A DNA stretch of 8,468 nt from Butyrivibrio sp. (GTDB lineage: Bacteria > Bacillota > Clostridia > Lachnospirales > Lachnospiraceae): the NCBI GenBank assembly GCA_024688095.1, contig JAILEJ010000188.1, positions 1-8,468 on the forward strand. Reading direction: 5' to 3'. Below are positions 1 to 6,091 of the stretch, one piece after another; positions within the stretch are counted from its first letter, which is position 1, and every line of letters starts with the position of its first letter. The notes under the pieces were generated by a model. It was given only the letters and a program-made list of their open reading frames with translations. It did no database searches and had not been told where the DNA came from. A program made the translations under genes and the position numbers.

Positions 1-156
1 GAGTTCTGTTTCTAATTCAAGTGAATCTGAACTTGATGCATTTAAAGATTCCTCTGAAACTATTTCTCCTGTTGCACAAGCATTAAAACTATTACCAAAT
101 GAAGTTGTAGCAATAATTACTCCCGTAAGTACATATGATAATATTTTCTTTTTCAT
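1..156 (-). CDS. Putative secreted or surface protein, N-terminal part (cut by window edge)
   Basis: An ATG at 156-154 opens a 52-codon frame that stays open to the window edge, so only the N-terminus is visible. It begins MKKKILSYVLTGVIIATTSF: a three-lysine n-region, a hydrophobic stretch at about residues 5-20, and a c-region NSFNACATGE. The ACA at residues 26-28 would fit signal peptidase I cleavage. What follows is acidic and serine-rich (EESLNASSSDSLELE), as in linkers of exported proteins. A good ribosome site (GAGGGAG) lies about seven bases before the ATG. The gene starts 43 bases after the rsmD stop with no terminator between, so co-transcription is possible. Function cannot be told from this fragment; export is inferred from the signal peptide alone. 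Confidence 0.72.
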   Translation of the reverse strand, partial: MKKKILSYVLTGVIIATTSFGNSFNACATGEIVSEESLNASSSDSLELETEL

Positions 157-199
157 ACTCTCTCCCTCTGACTTTGATATTTTTATGAAAAATAATAAT

Positions 200-754
200 T
201 TATTCTTTTATTTTTTTAATAAAGACATGCTTATTTGTCTTATAAAGTTTTTCTCTTGTCACCTGAAAACCGTAATTTTCAACAAATGTAAAATCTTCAT
301 CAAGACTGCTTTCACATATTATCATTGTATAATCTGTCACATAAGGCATCTGAGATAACATTTCAATAGTCCTCTCATAAGCCCCATCCTTATATGGCGG
401 ATCAACAAAAACAATATCAACCTCATCTTCTCTAATATTTCTAAGACCAATTACTACATCTTTTCTAAATACAGTAGCTTTATCTTCAAGATGAGTTTTT
501 TGAAGATTTTGAACTATACATTTGTAGGGTTCATTAGAATTTTCTATAAAATAAGCTCTTTTAGCTCCTCTGGAAAGAGCTTCGATACCGATACCGCCAC
601 TACCTGCAAATAAATCTACAAAAACAGAATTTGGAACATCCATTTGTATCATGTTAAATAACGTTTCTTTTATTCTGTCCTGTGTAGGTCTTGTATCATC
701 ACCCTTAGGTGTTATTAGATTTTGTCTTCTTGCTGTTCCGGCAATAACTCTCAT
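200..754 (-). CDS. rsmD: 16S rRNA (guanine(966)-N(2))-methyltransferase RsmD
   Basis: The 184-residue product is a SAM-dependent rRNA methyltransferase. The family adds a methyl group to N2 of G966 (E. coli numbering) of 16S rRNA in the cytoplasm, near the P-site tRNA. Visible evidence: the family N-terminus MRVIAGTARR; TRPTQDRIKETLFN at about residues 21-34; the SAM-binding motif I DLFAGSGGIGIEALSRGA at about 47-64; and the catalytic motif IV DPPY at 118-121. Length fits the family. The start ATG (754-752) overlaps the stop of the topoisomerase A gene as ATGA, with AAAGG about seven bases upstream inside that gene, which points to translational coupling. In many Clostridia rsmD follows recG and precedes coaD; here it is separated from recG and followed by a secreted-protein gene. 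Identification is firm. Confidence 0.96.
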   Translation of the reverse strand: MRVIAGTARRQNLITPKGDDTRPTQDRIKETLFNMIQMDVPNSVFVDLFAGSGGIGIEALSRGAKRAYFIENSNEPYKCIVQNLQKTHLEDKATVFRKDVVIGLRNIREDEVDIVFVDPPYKDGAYERTIEMLSQMPYVTDYTMIICESSLDEDFTFVENYGFQVTREKLYKTNKHVFIKKIKE

Positions 755-2988
755 AATCTTACCTTTGTTCCTTTTGTTGCACGATTGGATATCTTAAGAT
801 GACTAAGTTCCAATTTCTTATCGTTATAGGTTATCTCTTTTTCTTCAGATTCAGTCAGGTAGTATACATCTCGAATAAAGTCTTTTTTACCTAAATGCAT
901 ACCTATAACACCAACTGCAATTTTCTTCTTTTCAGGAATATCTTCAACATTAAATCTTAAAAAATACCCCTCTTCTGATTGAAGAATAACTGTCTTTTGA
1001 CCGTTTAATACAGAAACACTTACAACTTCATCATTGTCATTCAATTTTGTTGCTGCGACAGTTCTCTTTGAAACATCAAATTCTCCACCATCAACTATCT
1101 TCATCATTGATGTTTTTGTAGTAAACATTATTCTGTACAGGTTAAGATCTGACTGACTTGCTGCAAGAATAACAGTTTCTTTTGAAGTGTCAAAGTTACT
1201 TATATTATCAATTGGAACTCCCTTATCACGCATTTTTGCCTGAGGAAGATCCATTGCTTTTATTGTATGTAACTGTCCGGTATTGGTAAAAAGACATACC
1301 TTGCCGGTATTTTTAACTTTAAAGGAGAACTTGAATTCAGCCTTTATAGTTTCGATATTCTTGTCATAAGTACCAGCATCAATAGTCTTTGCATAACCAA
1401 AACGATCCATTATGAAAGCAACATCCATTTCTTCAACTGGCTTTTCTTCATAAACAGCTTCTTCACGGTTTTCAATTAAAGTCTTACGTTTTTGGTTATA
1501 TTCCTTTTTGATATCAAGAAGTTCTTTTTGAATTACCATTGACATGGATTCACGGTCTTCGAGTATATCTTCATATCTGTATATATTGGCAACTGTCTGC
1601 TCATGCTCTTTAATAAGTGCATCAAGTTCAAGTCCAATAAGTTTATATAATCTCATATCAAGAATAGCATCAGCCTGTGCATCACTGAACATAAGCTGGG
1701 CAGCCATAACCTTAGATTCTTTGGACTTAAAATTGATACCATCTGTGATACCATTAACAAGACAGTTTTTGGCCATCTGTCTGTCTTTTGAACCTCTAAG
1801 AATTTCAATAATAAGATCGATTACATTACATGCCTTAATAAGACCTTCCTGTATTTCTTTCTTATTCTGCTCCTTATTCAAAAGAGTTGTATATTTTCTT
1901 GTAGCTGTTTCAAACTGGAAATTAACACAGGCCTTCATAATCTGAACAAGATTCATTGTTTCAGGACGGCCGTTATCAATTGCAAGCATATTTACACCAA
2001 AAGTATCTTCCAGCTTGGTTTTTTTATAAAGAAGATTTGTAAAGTTTTCAACGTCAGTATCCTTTTTTAGTTCTATTACGATTCGAATACCCTCTTTTGA
2101 AGACTGATTTGAAATATCAACTATATCATTGGTAATCTTCTTTTCTGCAAGGTCTGCAACATCAGAAAGAAATTTACTTATTCCTGCACCAATCATTGTG
2201 TAAGGAATTTCTGTAATTACAAGATTTATATGACCACTCTTTCCTTTTTCAGTTTCAACCTTTCCTCTGATTCTGACTTTACCCATACCTGTTTCATAAA
2301 TGTGGCGGAGTTCATCTTTATTGATTACTATTCCTCCAGTAGGAAAATCAGGACCTTTAATATGTTTCATAAGATCTTTTACAGTAAGTTGATCATTTTG
2401 CATATATGCAATTTCGGCATCAATTACTTCTCCAAGATTGTGAGGAGGAGTATTTGTTGCCATACCTACTGCAATACCCTCACTACCATTAACAAGGAAA
2501 TTTGGTATTTTAACAGGCAGTACTGAAGGTTCTTTTTCCGTTTCATCGAAGTTTGGTACAAAATCTACGATATCTTTATCAAGATCAGCAAGAAAATTTT
2601 CCTGAGTTATCTTTGCAAGTCTTGCTTCGGTATAACGCATTGCAGCTGCACCATCGCCTTCGATATTACCAAAGTTACCATGACCATCTACAAGAGGAAC
2701 ACCTTTTTTGAAATCCTGAGCCATTACAACAAGGCAGTCATAAATGGAACTATCACCATGAGGATGATATTTACCCATTGTATCACCGACAATACGTGCG
2801 CTTTTTCTGTAAGGTCTGTCATATCTGATACCAAGTTCATACATATCATACAAAGTTCTACGCTGAACTGGTTTTAATCCATCTCTGATATCAGGAAGTG
2901 CTCTGGCTACAATAACGCTCATAGCATAATCGATATAGGATTTTTGCATTACCTCTGAATATTCAGATTTAATAATTCTATCTTCCAT
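751..2988 (-). CDS. gyrA/parC: DNA gyrase/topoisomerase IV subunit A (GyrA/ParC family, without GyrA box)
   Basis: This is the DNA breakage-reunion subunit of a type IIA topoisomerase, 745 residues from the ATG at 2988. It would work as A2B2 with the neighbouring B subunit. The catalytic core is gyrase-like: RALPDIRDGLKPVQRR near the N-terminus, HPHGDSSIYD at about 75-84 (quinolone-determining Ser80 and Asp84 both wild type), VDGHGNFGNIEGDGAAA, and MRYTEARL with catalytic Tyr119 preceded by Arg118. The C-terminal domain, from about residue 520, is only about 225 residues, shorter than the six-blade gyrase domain. At blade 1 (YAKTIDAGTYDKN, about 532-544) the expected QRRGGKG-type GyrA box is missing. 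Length resembles ParC. Relaxation or decatenation is therefore more likely than strong negative supercoiling, but this is inference. The gene begins 50 bases after the B-subunit gene and overlaps rsmD by four bases, so the three probably share a transcript. Family call firm; gyrase versus topo IV unsettled. Confidence 0.93.
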   Translation of the reverse strand: MEDRIIKSEYSEVMQKSYIDYAMSVIVARALPDIRDGLKPVQRRTLYDMYELGIRYDRPYRKSARIVGDTMGKYHPHGDSSIYDCLVVMAQDFKKGVPLVDGHGNFGNIEGDGAAAMRYTEARLAKITQENFLADLDKDIVDFVPNFDETEKEPSVLPVKIPNFLVNGSEGIAVGMATNTPPHNLGEVIDAEIAYMQNDQLTVKDLMKHIKGPDFPTGGIVINKDELRHIYETGMGKVRIRGKVETEKGKSGHINLVITEIPYTMIGAGISKFLSDVADLAEKKITNDIVDISNQSSKEGIRIVIELKKDTDVENFTNLLYKKTKLEDTFGVNMLAIDNGRPETMNLVQIMKACVNFQFETATRKYTTLLNKEQNKKEIQEGLIKACNVIDLIIEILRGSKDRQMAKNCLVNGITDGINFKSKESKVMAAQLMFSDAQADAILDMRLYKLIGLELDALIKEHEQTVANIYRYEDILEDRESMSMVIQKELLDIKKEYNQKRKTLIENREEAVYEEKPVEEMDVAFIMDRFGYAKTIDAGTYDKNIETIKAEFKFSFKVKNTGKVCLFTNTGQLHTIKAMDLPQAKMRDKGVPIDNISNFDTSKETVILAASQSDLNLYRIMFTTKTSMMKIVDGGEFDVSKRTVAATKLNDNDEVVSVSVLNGQKTVILQSEEGYFLRFNVEDIPEKKKIAVGVIGMHLGKKDFIRDVYYLTESEEKEITYNDKKLELSHLKISNRATKGTKVRL

Positions 2989-2991
2989 TTT

Positions 2992-2998
2992 CTTCCCC
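2992..2998 (-). promoter_or_regulatory. Shine-Dalgarno site fixing the topoisomerase A start
   Basis: The minus strand reads GGGGAAG here, ending three bases before the ATG at 2988-2986. A longer frame beginning with TTG at 3000 would place this site inside the coding sequence, and that TTG has only AT-rich sequence (AATAATATAAA) before it. The ATG also gives the family-typical N-terminus MEDRIIKSEYSEVM. I therefore use 2988 as the start. Confidence 0.8.
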
Positions 2999-3038
2999 AA
3001 TTTATATTATTAGTAAACACTGTTTCAAAAAATTTATA

Positions 3039-4961
3039 TTAAATATCAAGATCAGCTTCTGTAGCATACTGATGTATAAAATCTCTTCTTGGTGGTACAT
3101 CATTACCCATAAGCAGTTCAGTCATATGTGAAGCCATTTTGGCATCTTCGATTTCAACCTGTTTCATAAGTCTGCGTTCTGGATCAAGTGTTGTTTCCCA
3201 AAGCTGTTCAGGGTCCATTTCACCAAGACCTTTATATCTTTGAAGTATAAAGTTACCCTTATGTGTTTTTCTGTACTTTTCAAGTGCTGCATCATCATAA
3301 AGATATTCTTCCTTACCTTTGGAAGGAACAGCTTTATAAAGAGGCGGCATTGCAATATATACATGTCCCTGAAATATAAGCTCTGGCATAAATCTGTAAA
3401 ATAATGTAAGTAAAAGTGTGGCGATATGAGCACCATCAACATCGGCATCGGACATGATTACAATCTTATCATAACGAAGCTTTGAAATATCAAAATCATT
3501 ACCATAGCCTTCAGAAAAACCACAACCAAAAGAATTAATCATGGTTTTTATTTCTGCATTTGCAAGAATCTTATCAATACTTGCTTTTTCTACATTGAGG
3601 ATTTTACCTCTTATTGGAAGAATAGCCTGATAGTTTCTATCTCTTGCCATCTTTGCACTTCCACCGGCAGAATCACCCTCTACAATGAATATTTCGCATT
3701 TTGAAGCATCTTTACTGATACAGTTTGCAAGCTTTCCATTAGAATCAAAGGAATACTTTTGTTTTGTTAAAAGATTTGTCTTTGCTTTTTCTTCTGTTTT
3801 TCTGATTTTAGCAGCTTTTTCAGCACATCCAATAATAGATTTTAAAGTATCAAGATTTCTGTCAAAAAATCTTCCGACTTCTTCACCTGTAATCTTGGAT
3901 ACAACTTTAGCAGCGTCCTGATTATCAAGCTTAGTCTTTGTCTGTCCTTCGAATCTTGGATCAGGATGTTTAATAGATACAACAGCAGTCATTCCATTAC
4001 GAACGTCAGCACCAGTGAAATTATTATCCTTTTCTTTAAGAATATTTAACTCTCTTGCATACTGATTAATTATATTTGTAAACATGGTTTTAAAGCCGGT
4101 AAGATGTGTTCCACCTTCGGCATTATAAATGTTATTACAAAAACCTAATACATCTTCATGGAATTCATTTACATACTGAAAGGCTACTTCTACAGCTATA
4201 TTTTCACTTTCACCTTTGAAATATATAACATCATGAACAGTTTCTTTTGACTTATTCATATCCTTGATAAAACCAACAATTCCATCAGGTTCATTAAATT
4301 CTACATGCTCTTCTGTTCCAGGCCTGTAGTCATCATAAATAATTGTAAGTTCAGGATTTAAATAAGCTGTTTCATGAAGTCTTGATTTGATATCATCTTC
4401 TCTAAATCTTGTTTTTTCGAAAATAGTATCATCAGGAAGAAAATTGATTGTTGTTCCTGTTTCTTTAGTAGTACCTACAGGTTTAAGAAGACCATTTTCA
4501 AGTTCTGTTGTTGGAATACCACGCTCATAACTATCCTGATAAATGTGACCATCTGTTTTAATGGTAATATTTAATCTTGTAGATAGAGCATTTACAACTG
4601 AGGAACCAACACCATGAAGACCACCACTTGTCTTATAAGCATTATTATCAAACTTACCGCCCGCATGAAGCACGGTAAGAACAACTCTTTCAGCAGTAAT
4701 ACCCTTGGCATGCATTCCTACAGGTATACCCCTACCATTATCTTCAATTGTTGCTGAACCATCAGCTTCCAGAGAAACATGAATCTGTGAACAGTAACCA
4801 GCTAGATGCTCGTCTACCGCATTATCTACAATTTCATAAATTAAATGATTTAATCCCCTTGTAGTTACTGAACCAATATACATTCCAGGCCTTTTTCTAA
4901 CTGCTTCAAGCCCCTCCAGGACTGTAATACTGGATGCGTTATATGAACTTTGTTCGGACAT
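3039..4961 (-). CDS. gyrB/parE: DNA gyrase/topoisomerase IV subunit B (GyrB/ParE family)
   Basis: This is the 640-residue ATPase and TOPRIM subunit of a type IIA topoisomerase; it pairs with the A subunit encoded just downstream. Domains in order: GHKL ATPase with EIVDNAVDE (Glu43 general base, Asn47), EDNGRGIP (Asp74) and GGLHGVGSSVVNAL at about 113-126; transducer with QTKTKL (Lys342); TOPRIM with EGDSAGG (Glu429) and SDADVDG (Asp505, Asp507); and the C-terminal QRYKGLGEMDPEQLWETT at about 574-591. All key catalytic residues are present and length is normal for Gram-positive GyrB or ParE. The position matching E. coli GyrB Arg136, an aminocoumarin contact, is Thr136. The ATG at 4961 is preceded by GGGGG seven bases away. 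Sequence character is closer to GyrB than classic ParE; in Lachnospiraceae such pairs occur besides the origin-linked gyrBA, so this may be the second enzyme. Confidence 0.94.
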   Translation of the reverse strand: MSEQSSYNASSITVLEGLEAVRKRPGMYIGSVTTRGLNHLIYEIVDNAVDEHLAGYCSQIHVSLEADGSATIEDNGRGIPVGMHAKGITAERVVLTVLHAGGKFDNNAYKTSGGLHGVGSSVVNALSTRLNITIKTDGHIYQDSYERGIPTTELENGLLKPVGTTKETGTTINFLPDDTIFEKTRFREDDIKSRLHETAYLNPELTIIYDDYRPGTEEHVEFNEPDGIVGFIKDMNKSKETVHDVIYFKGESENIAVEVAFQYVNEFHEDVLGFCNNIYNAEGGTHLTGFKTMFTNIINQYARELNILKEKDNNFTGADVRNGMTAVVSIKHPDPRFEGQTKTKLDNQDAAKVVSKITGEEVGRFFDRNLDTLKSIIGCAEKAAKIRKTEEKAKTNLLTKQKYSFDSNGKLANCISKDASKCEIFIVEGDSAGGSAKMARDRNYQAILPIRGKILNVEKASIDKILANAEIKTMINSFGCGFSEGYGNDFDISKLRYDKIVIMSDADVDGAHIATLLLTLFYRFMPELIFQGHVYIAMPPLYKAVPSKGKEEYLYDDAALEKYRKTHKGNFILQRYKGLGEMDPEQLWETTLDPERRLMKQVEIEDAKMASHMTELLMGNDVPPRRDFIHQYATEADLDI

Positions 4962-4999
4962 AAATTACCCCCAACCTTTTTAATTCAAGTTTTGGTCTA

Positions 5000-5029
5000 A
5001 ATATATTTATCTTTTTGAAAAAAATACAA
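5000..5029 (-). promoter_or_regulatory. Possible promoter for the topoisomerase genes
   Basis: Minus-strand TTGTAT (5024-5029) and TATATT (5000-5005) are separated by 18 bases, about 40 bases before the B-subunit start. The -10 matches five of six consensus bases, the -35 three of six. The region is almost pure AT, so chance matches are easy. This is a weak call. Confidence 0.3.
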
Positions 5030-5046
5030 AAAATAATTTTCAAAAA
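5012..5046. repeat. Perfect 10-bp AT-rich inverted repeat next to the degV stop codon
   Basis: TTTTTGAAAA (5012-5021) and TTTTCAAAAA (5037-5046) are exact reverse complements with a 15-base spacer. The right arm abuts the degV stop codon at 5047-5049 and the left arm lies in the spacer of the possible downstream promoter. With one G:C pair per stem it is a poor intrinsic terminator, though it could be a weak bidirectional one or a protein-binding dyad. Confidence 0.5.
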
Positions 5047-5919
5047 TTAAACATGCACTTTACGTGAACATGCAACAGCAAGCGCACCAGGACCAATATG
5101 ACAGGCAACGCTAAGTGATAAAGGATCAACATTTATATCATATCCAGGGAATGCTTCTTCAACTTCCTTTTTGAATTCTTCCATAGATTCCTTATCAAAA
5201 GTATAAGCCATTTCAAGATGAACATCATGAGCATCTACACCACCAAAACGCTCTTCAATATCTTTTTTAATGGCATTTATCATAATAGATTTACCCTGAT
5301 TTGAAGTTCTTGCTTTTGCAAATGCATCAAGTTTTTCCCCCTGTATAGTAAGAACAGGTTTTAAACGAAGAAGTGTTCCAAGAGCTGCAGCTGCTGGAGT
5401 TATTCTTCCACCCTTTTTCAGATAATATAGAGTATCAAGCATTATGTAGATGCTTGACTCGAATTTCACTTCAGTAAGCTTGTCTCTTATTTCTGATGCA
5501 CTCATTCCTTTATTAGCCATTTCCAGAGCATCAAGTGCAGATTGTCTCTGAGTTACAGAAATACGTTGATTATCTACAACAAATACCTTATCTTCATATT
5601 TTTCTTCCTGTGAAAAAGTATAGGCACTTGAACATGAACTGGATAATCCACTACTCATTGGGATATAAACAATTTCATCATAATCTGATAAAAGATTATC
5701 CCATATATTCATTAAAGATTCAGGTGATGGCTGACTGGTCTTTACATCAACATCACTTTTTAATAAATCATAAAATTTATCCTGTGATAAATTAATATCT
5801 TCAAAATATTCTTTCTCGTCAATCATAAAAGGCATTGGAACAACATAAATGCCAAGTTTCTTTCCCTCTTCCTGAGTAATACCACTATTACTATCAGTTA
5901 AAATCGCAATTTTAGACAT
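5047..5919 (-). CDS. DegV family protein (FakB-type fatty-acid-binding protein)
   Basis: The 290-residue product is a full-length DegV protein. Characterised members (FakB) hold a fatty acid while the kinase FakA phosphorylates it to acyl-phosphate, feeding exogenous fatty acids into phospholipid synthesis in the cytoplasm. Visible signatures: N-terminal ILTDSNSG; TSQPSPE with Thr61-Ser62; MSSGLSSSCSSA at about 88-99; the KKGGRITP segment at about 168-175; an arginine in FAKARTSNQG (Arg204); and CHIGPGALAV at about 273-282 (His274). These match the ligand-pocket Thr, Ser, Arg and His of FakB. There is no signal peptide or DAK domain, so a FakA partner would be encoded elsewhere. The start ATG at 5919 has AAAGGGA five bases upstream. 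In several Firmicutes the FakA gene lies upstream of recG, so this position is suggestive. Which fatty acid is bound cannot be told. Confidence 0.92.
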   Translation of the reverse strand: MSKIAILTDSNSGITQEEGKKLGIYVVPMPFMIDEKEYFEDINLSQDKFYDLLKSDVDVKTSQPSPESLMNIWDNLLSDYDEIVYIPMSSGLSSSCSSAYTFSQEEKYEDKVFVVDNQRISVTQRQSALDALEMANKGMSASEIRDKLTEVKFESSIYIMLDTLYYLKKGGRITPAAAALGTLLRLKPVLTIQGEKLDAFAKARTSNQGKSIMINAIKKDIEERFGGVDAHDVHLEMAYTFDKESMEEFKKEVEEAFPGYDINVDPLSLSVACHIGPGALAVACSRKVHV

Positions 5920-5955
5920 AAAATTCCCTTTCTTAAAACCAAGGTTATAAAATTA

Positions 5956-5977
5956 TAATCATACAATTATATGATTA
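5956..5977. repeat. 8-bp dyad in the degV leader
   Basis: TAATCATA and TATGATTA are exact inverted repeats separated by six bases, about 37 bases before the degV start. In RNA this would be an AU-only hairpin; as DNA it has the spacing of a repressor-type operator. It lies between the likely transcription start and the ribosome site. No regulator can be named. Confidence 0.45.
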
Positions 5978-5997
5978 AACCAAAATAACAAAATACT

Positions 5998-6036
5998 ATA
6001 TATTGTGCTGAAAACATAATACCACAAACAATATAT
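5998..6036. repeat. 9-bp inverted repeat centred on the degV -10 element
   Basis: ATATATTGT (5998-6006) and ACAATATAT (6028-6036) are perfect inverted repeats with 21 bases between them. Their centre (6017) falls on the proposed -10 hexamer at 6016-6021, and the arms are 30 bp apart centre to centre, near three helical turns. The left arm would lie at or beyond the transcription start, so a DNA operator is more likely than an RNA hairpin. Confidence 0.45.
6016..6024 (-). promoter_or_regulatory. Likely degV promoter (extended -10)
   Basis: The minus strand reads TGGTATTAT, an extended -10 (TGn plus TATTAT). The 13-base string TTTGTGGTATTAT is identical in the recG promoter region. No good -35 lies 17-18 bases upstream; a TTGACT at 6050-6055 is 28 bases away. 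It gives a leader of about 90 bases before degV. Confidence 0.5.
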
Positions 6037-6091
6037 TACTTTTATAAAGAGTCAAAGTCAACCAAATAAAAATAAGATAAAAAAGATCAAG

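Noticed and set aside
70..84. Lipoprotein signal at the cysteine of the left-edge protein (FNAC)
   Set aside because: The residues before the cysteine do not fit a lipobox (no Leu/Val/Ile at -3, Asn at -2); ordinary signal peptidase cleavage after ACA is the better reading.
1544..1945. Plus-strand open frame of 133 codons inside the topoisomerase A gene
   Set aside because: It is antisense to a well-conserved catalytic gene, has low-complexity Ser/Ile/Leu-rich content and resembles no family I know.
2230..2877. Two plus-strand open frames of 98 and 65 codons inside the topoisomerase A gene
   Set aside because: Both are antisense to conserved coding sequence and show no recognisable protein features.
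3001..3038. Promoter or terminator between the two topoisomerase genes
   Set aside because: Only a 4-bp AAAC/GTTT hairpin is seen and no spaced -35/-10 pair; the genes are best read as one transcript.
3164..3448. Minus-strand open frame of 94 codons within the topoisomerase B gene
   Set aside because: It is an alternative frame inside the conserved TOPRIM/C-terminal coding region and has no family features.
3685..3921. Plus-strand open frame of 78 codons inside the topoisomerase B gene
   Set aside because: Antisense to a conserved gene; hydrophobic composition is a by-product of the opposite strand.
5535..5795. Plus-strand open frame of 86 codons inside degV
   Set aside because: Antisense to a full-length DegV gene, with no independent support.
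6016..6055. TTGACT at 6050-6055 as the -35 for the degV extended -10
   Set aside because: The spacer would be 28 bases. With 16 bases it would pair only with a poor TATTGT, so I did not call it.
5920..6091. Intrinsic terminator after recG
   Set aside because: T-runs are present near the recG stop but no GC-containing stem precedes them.
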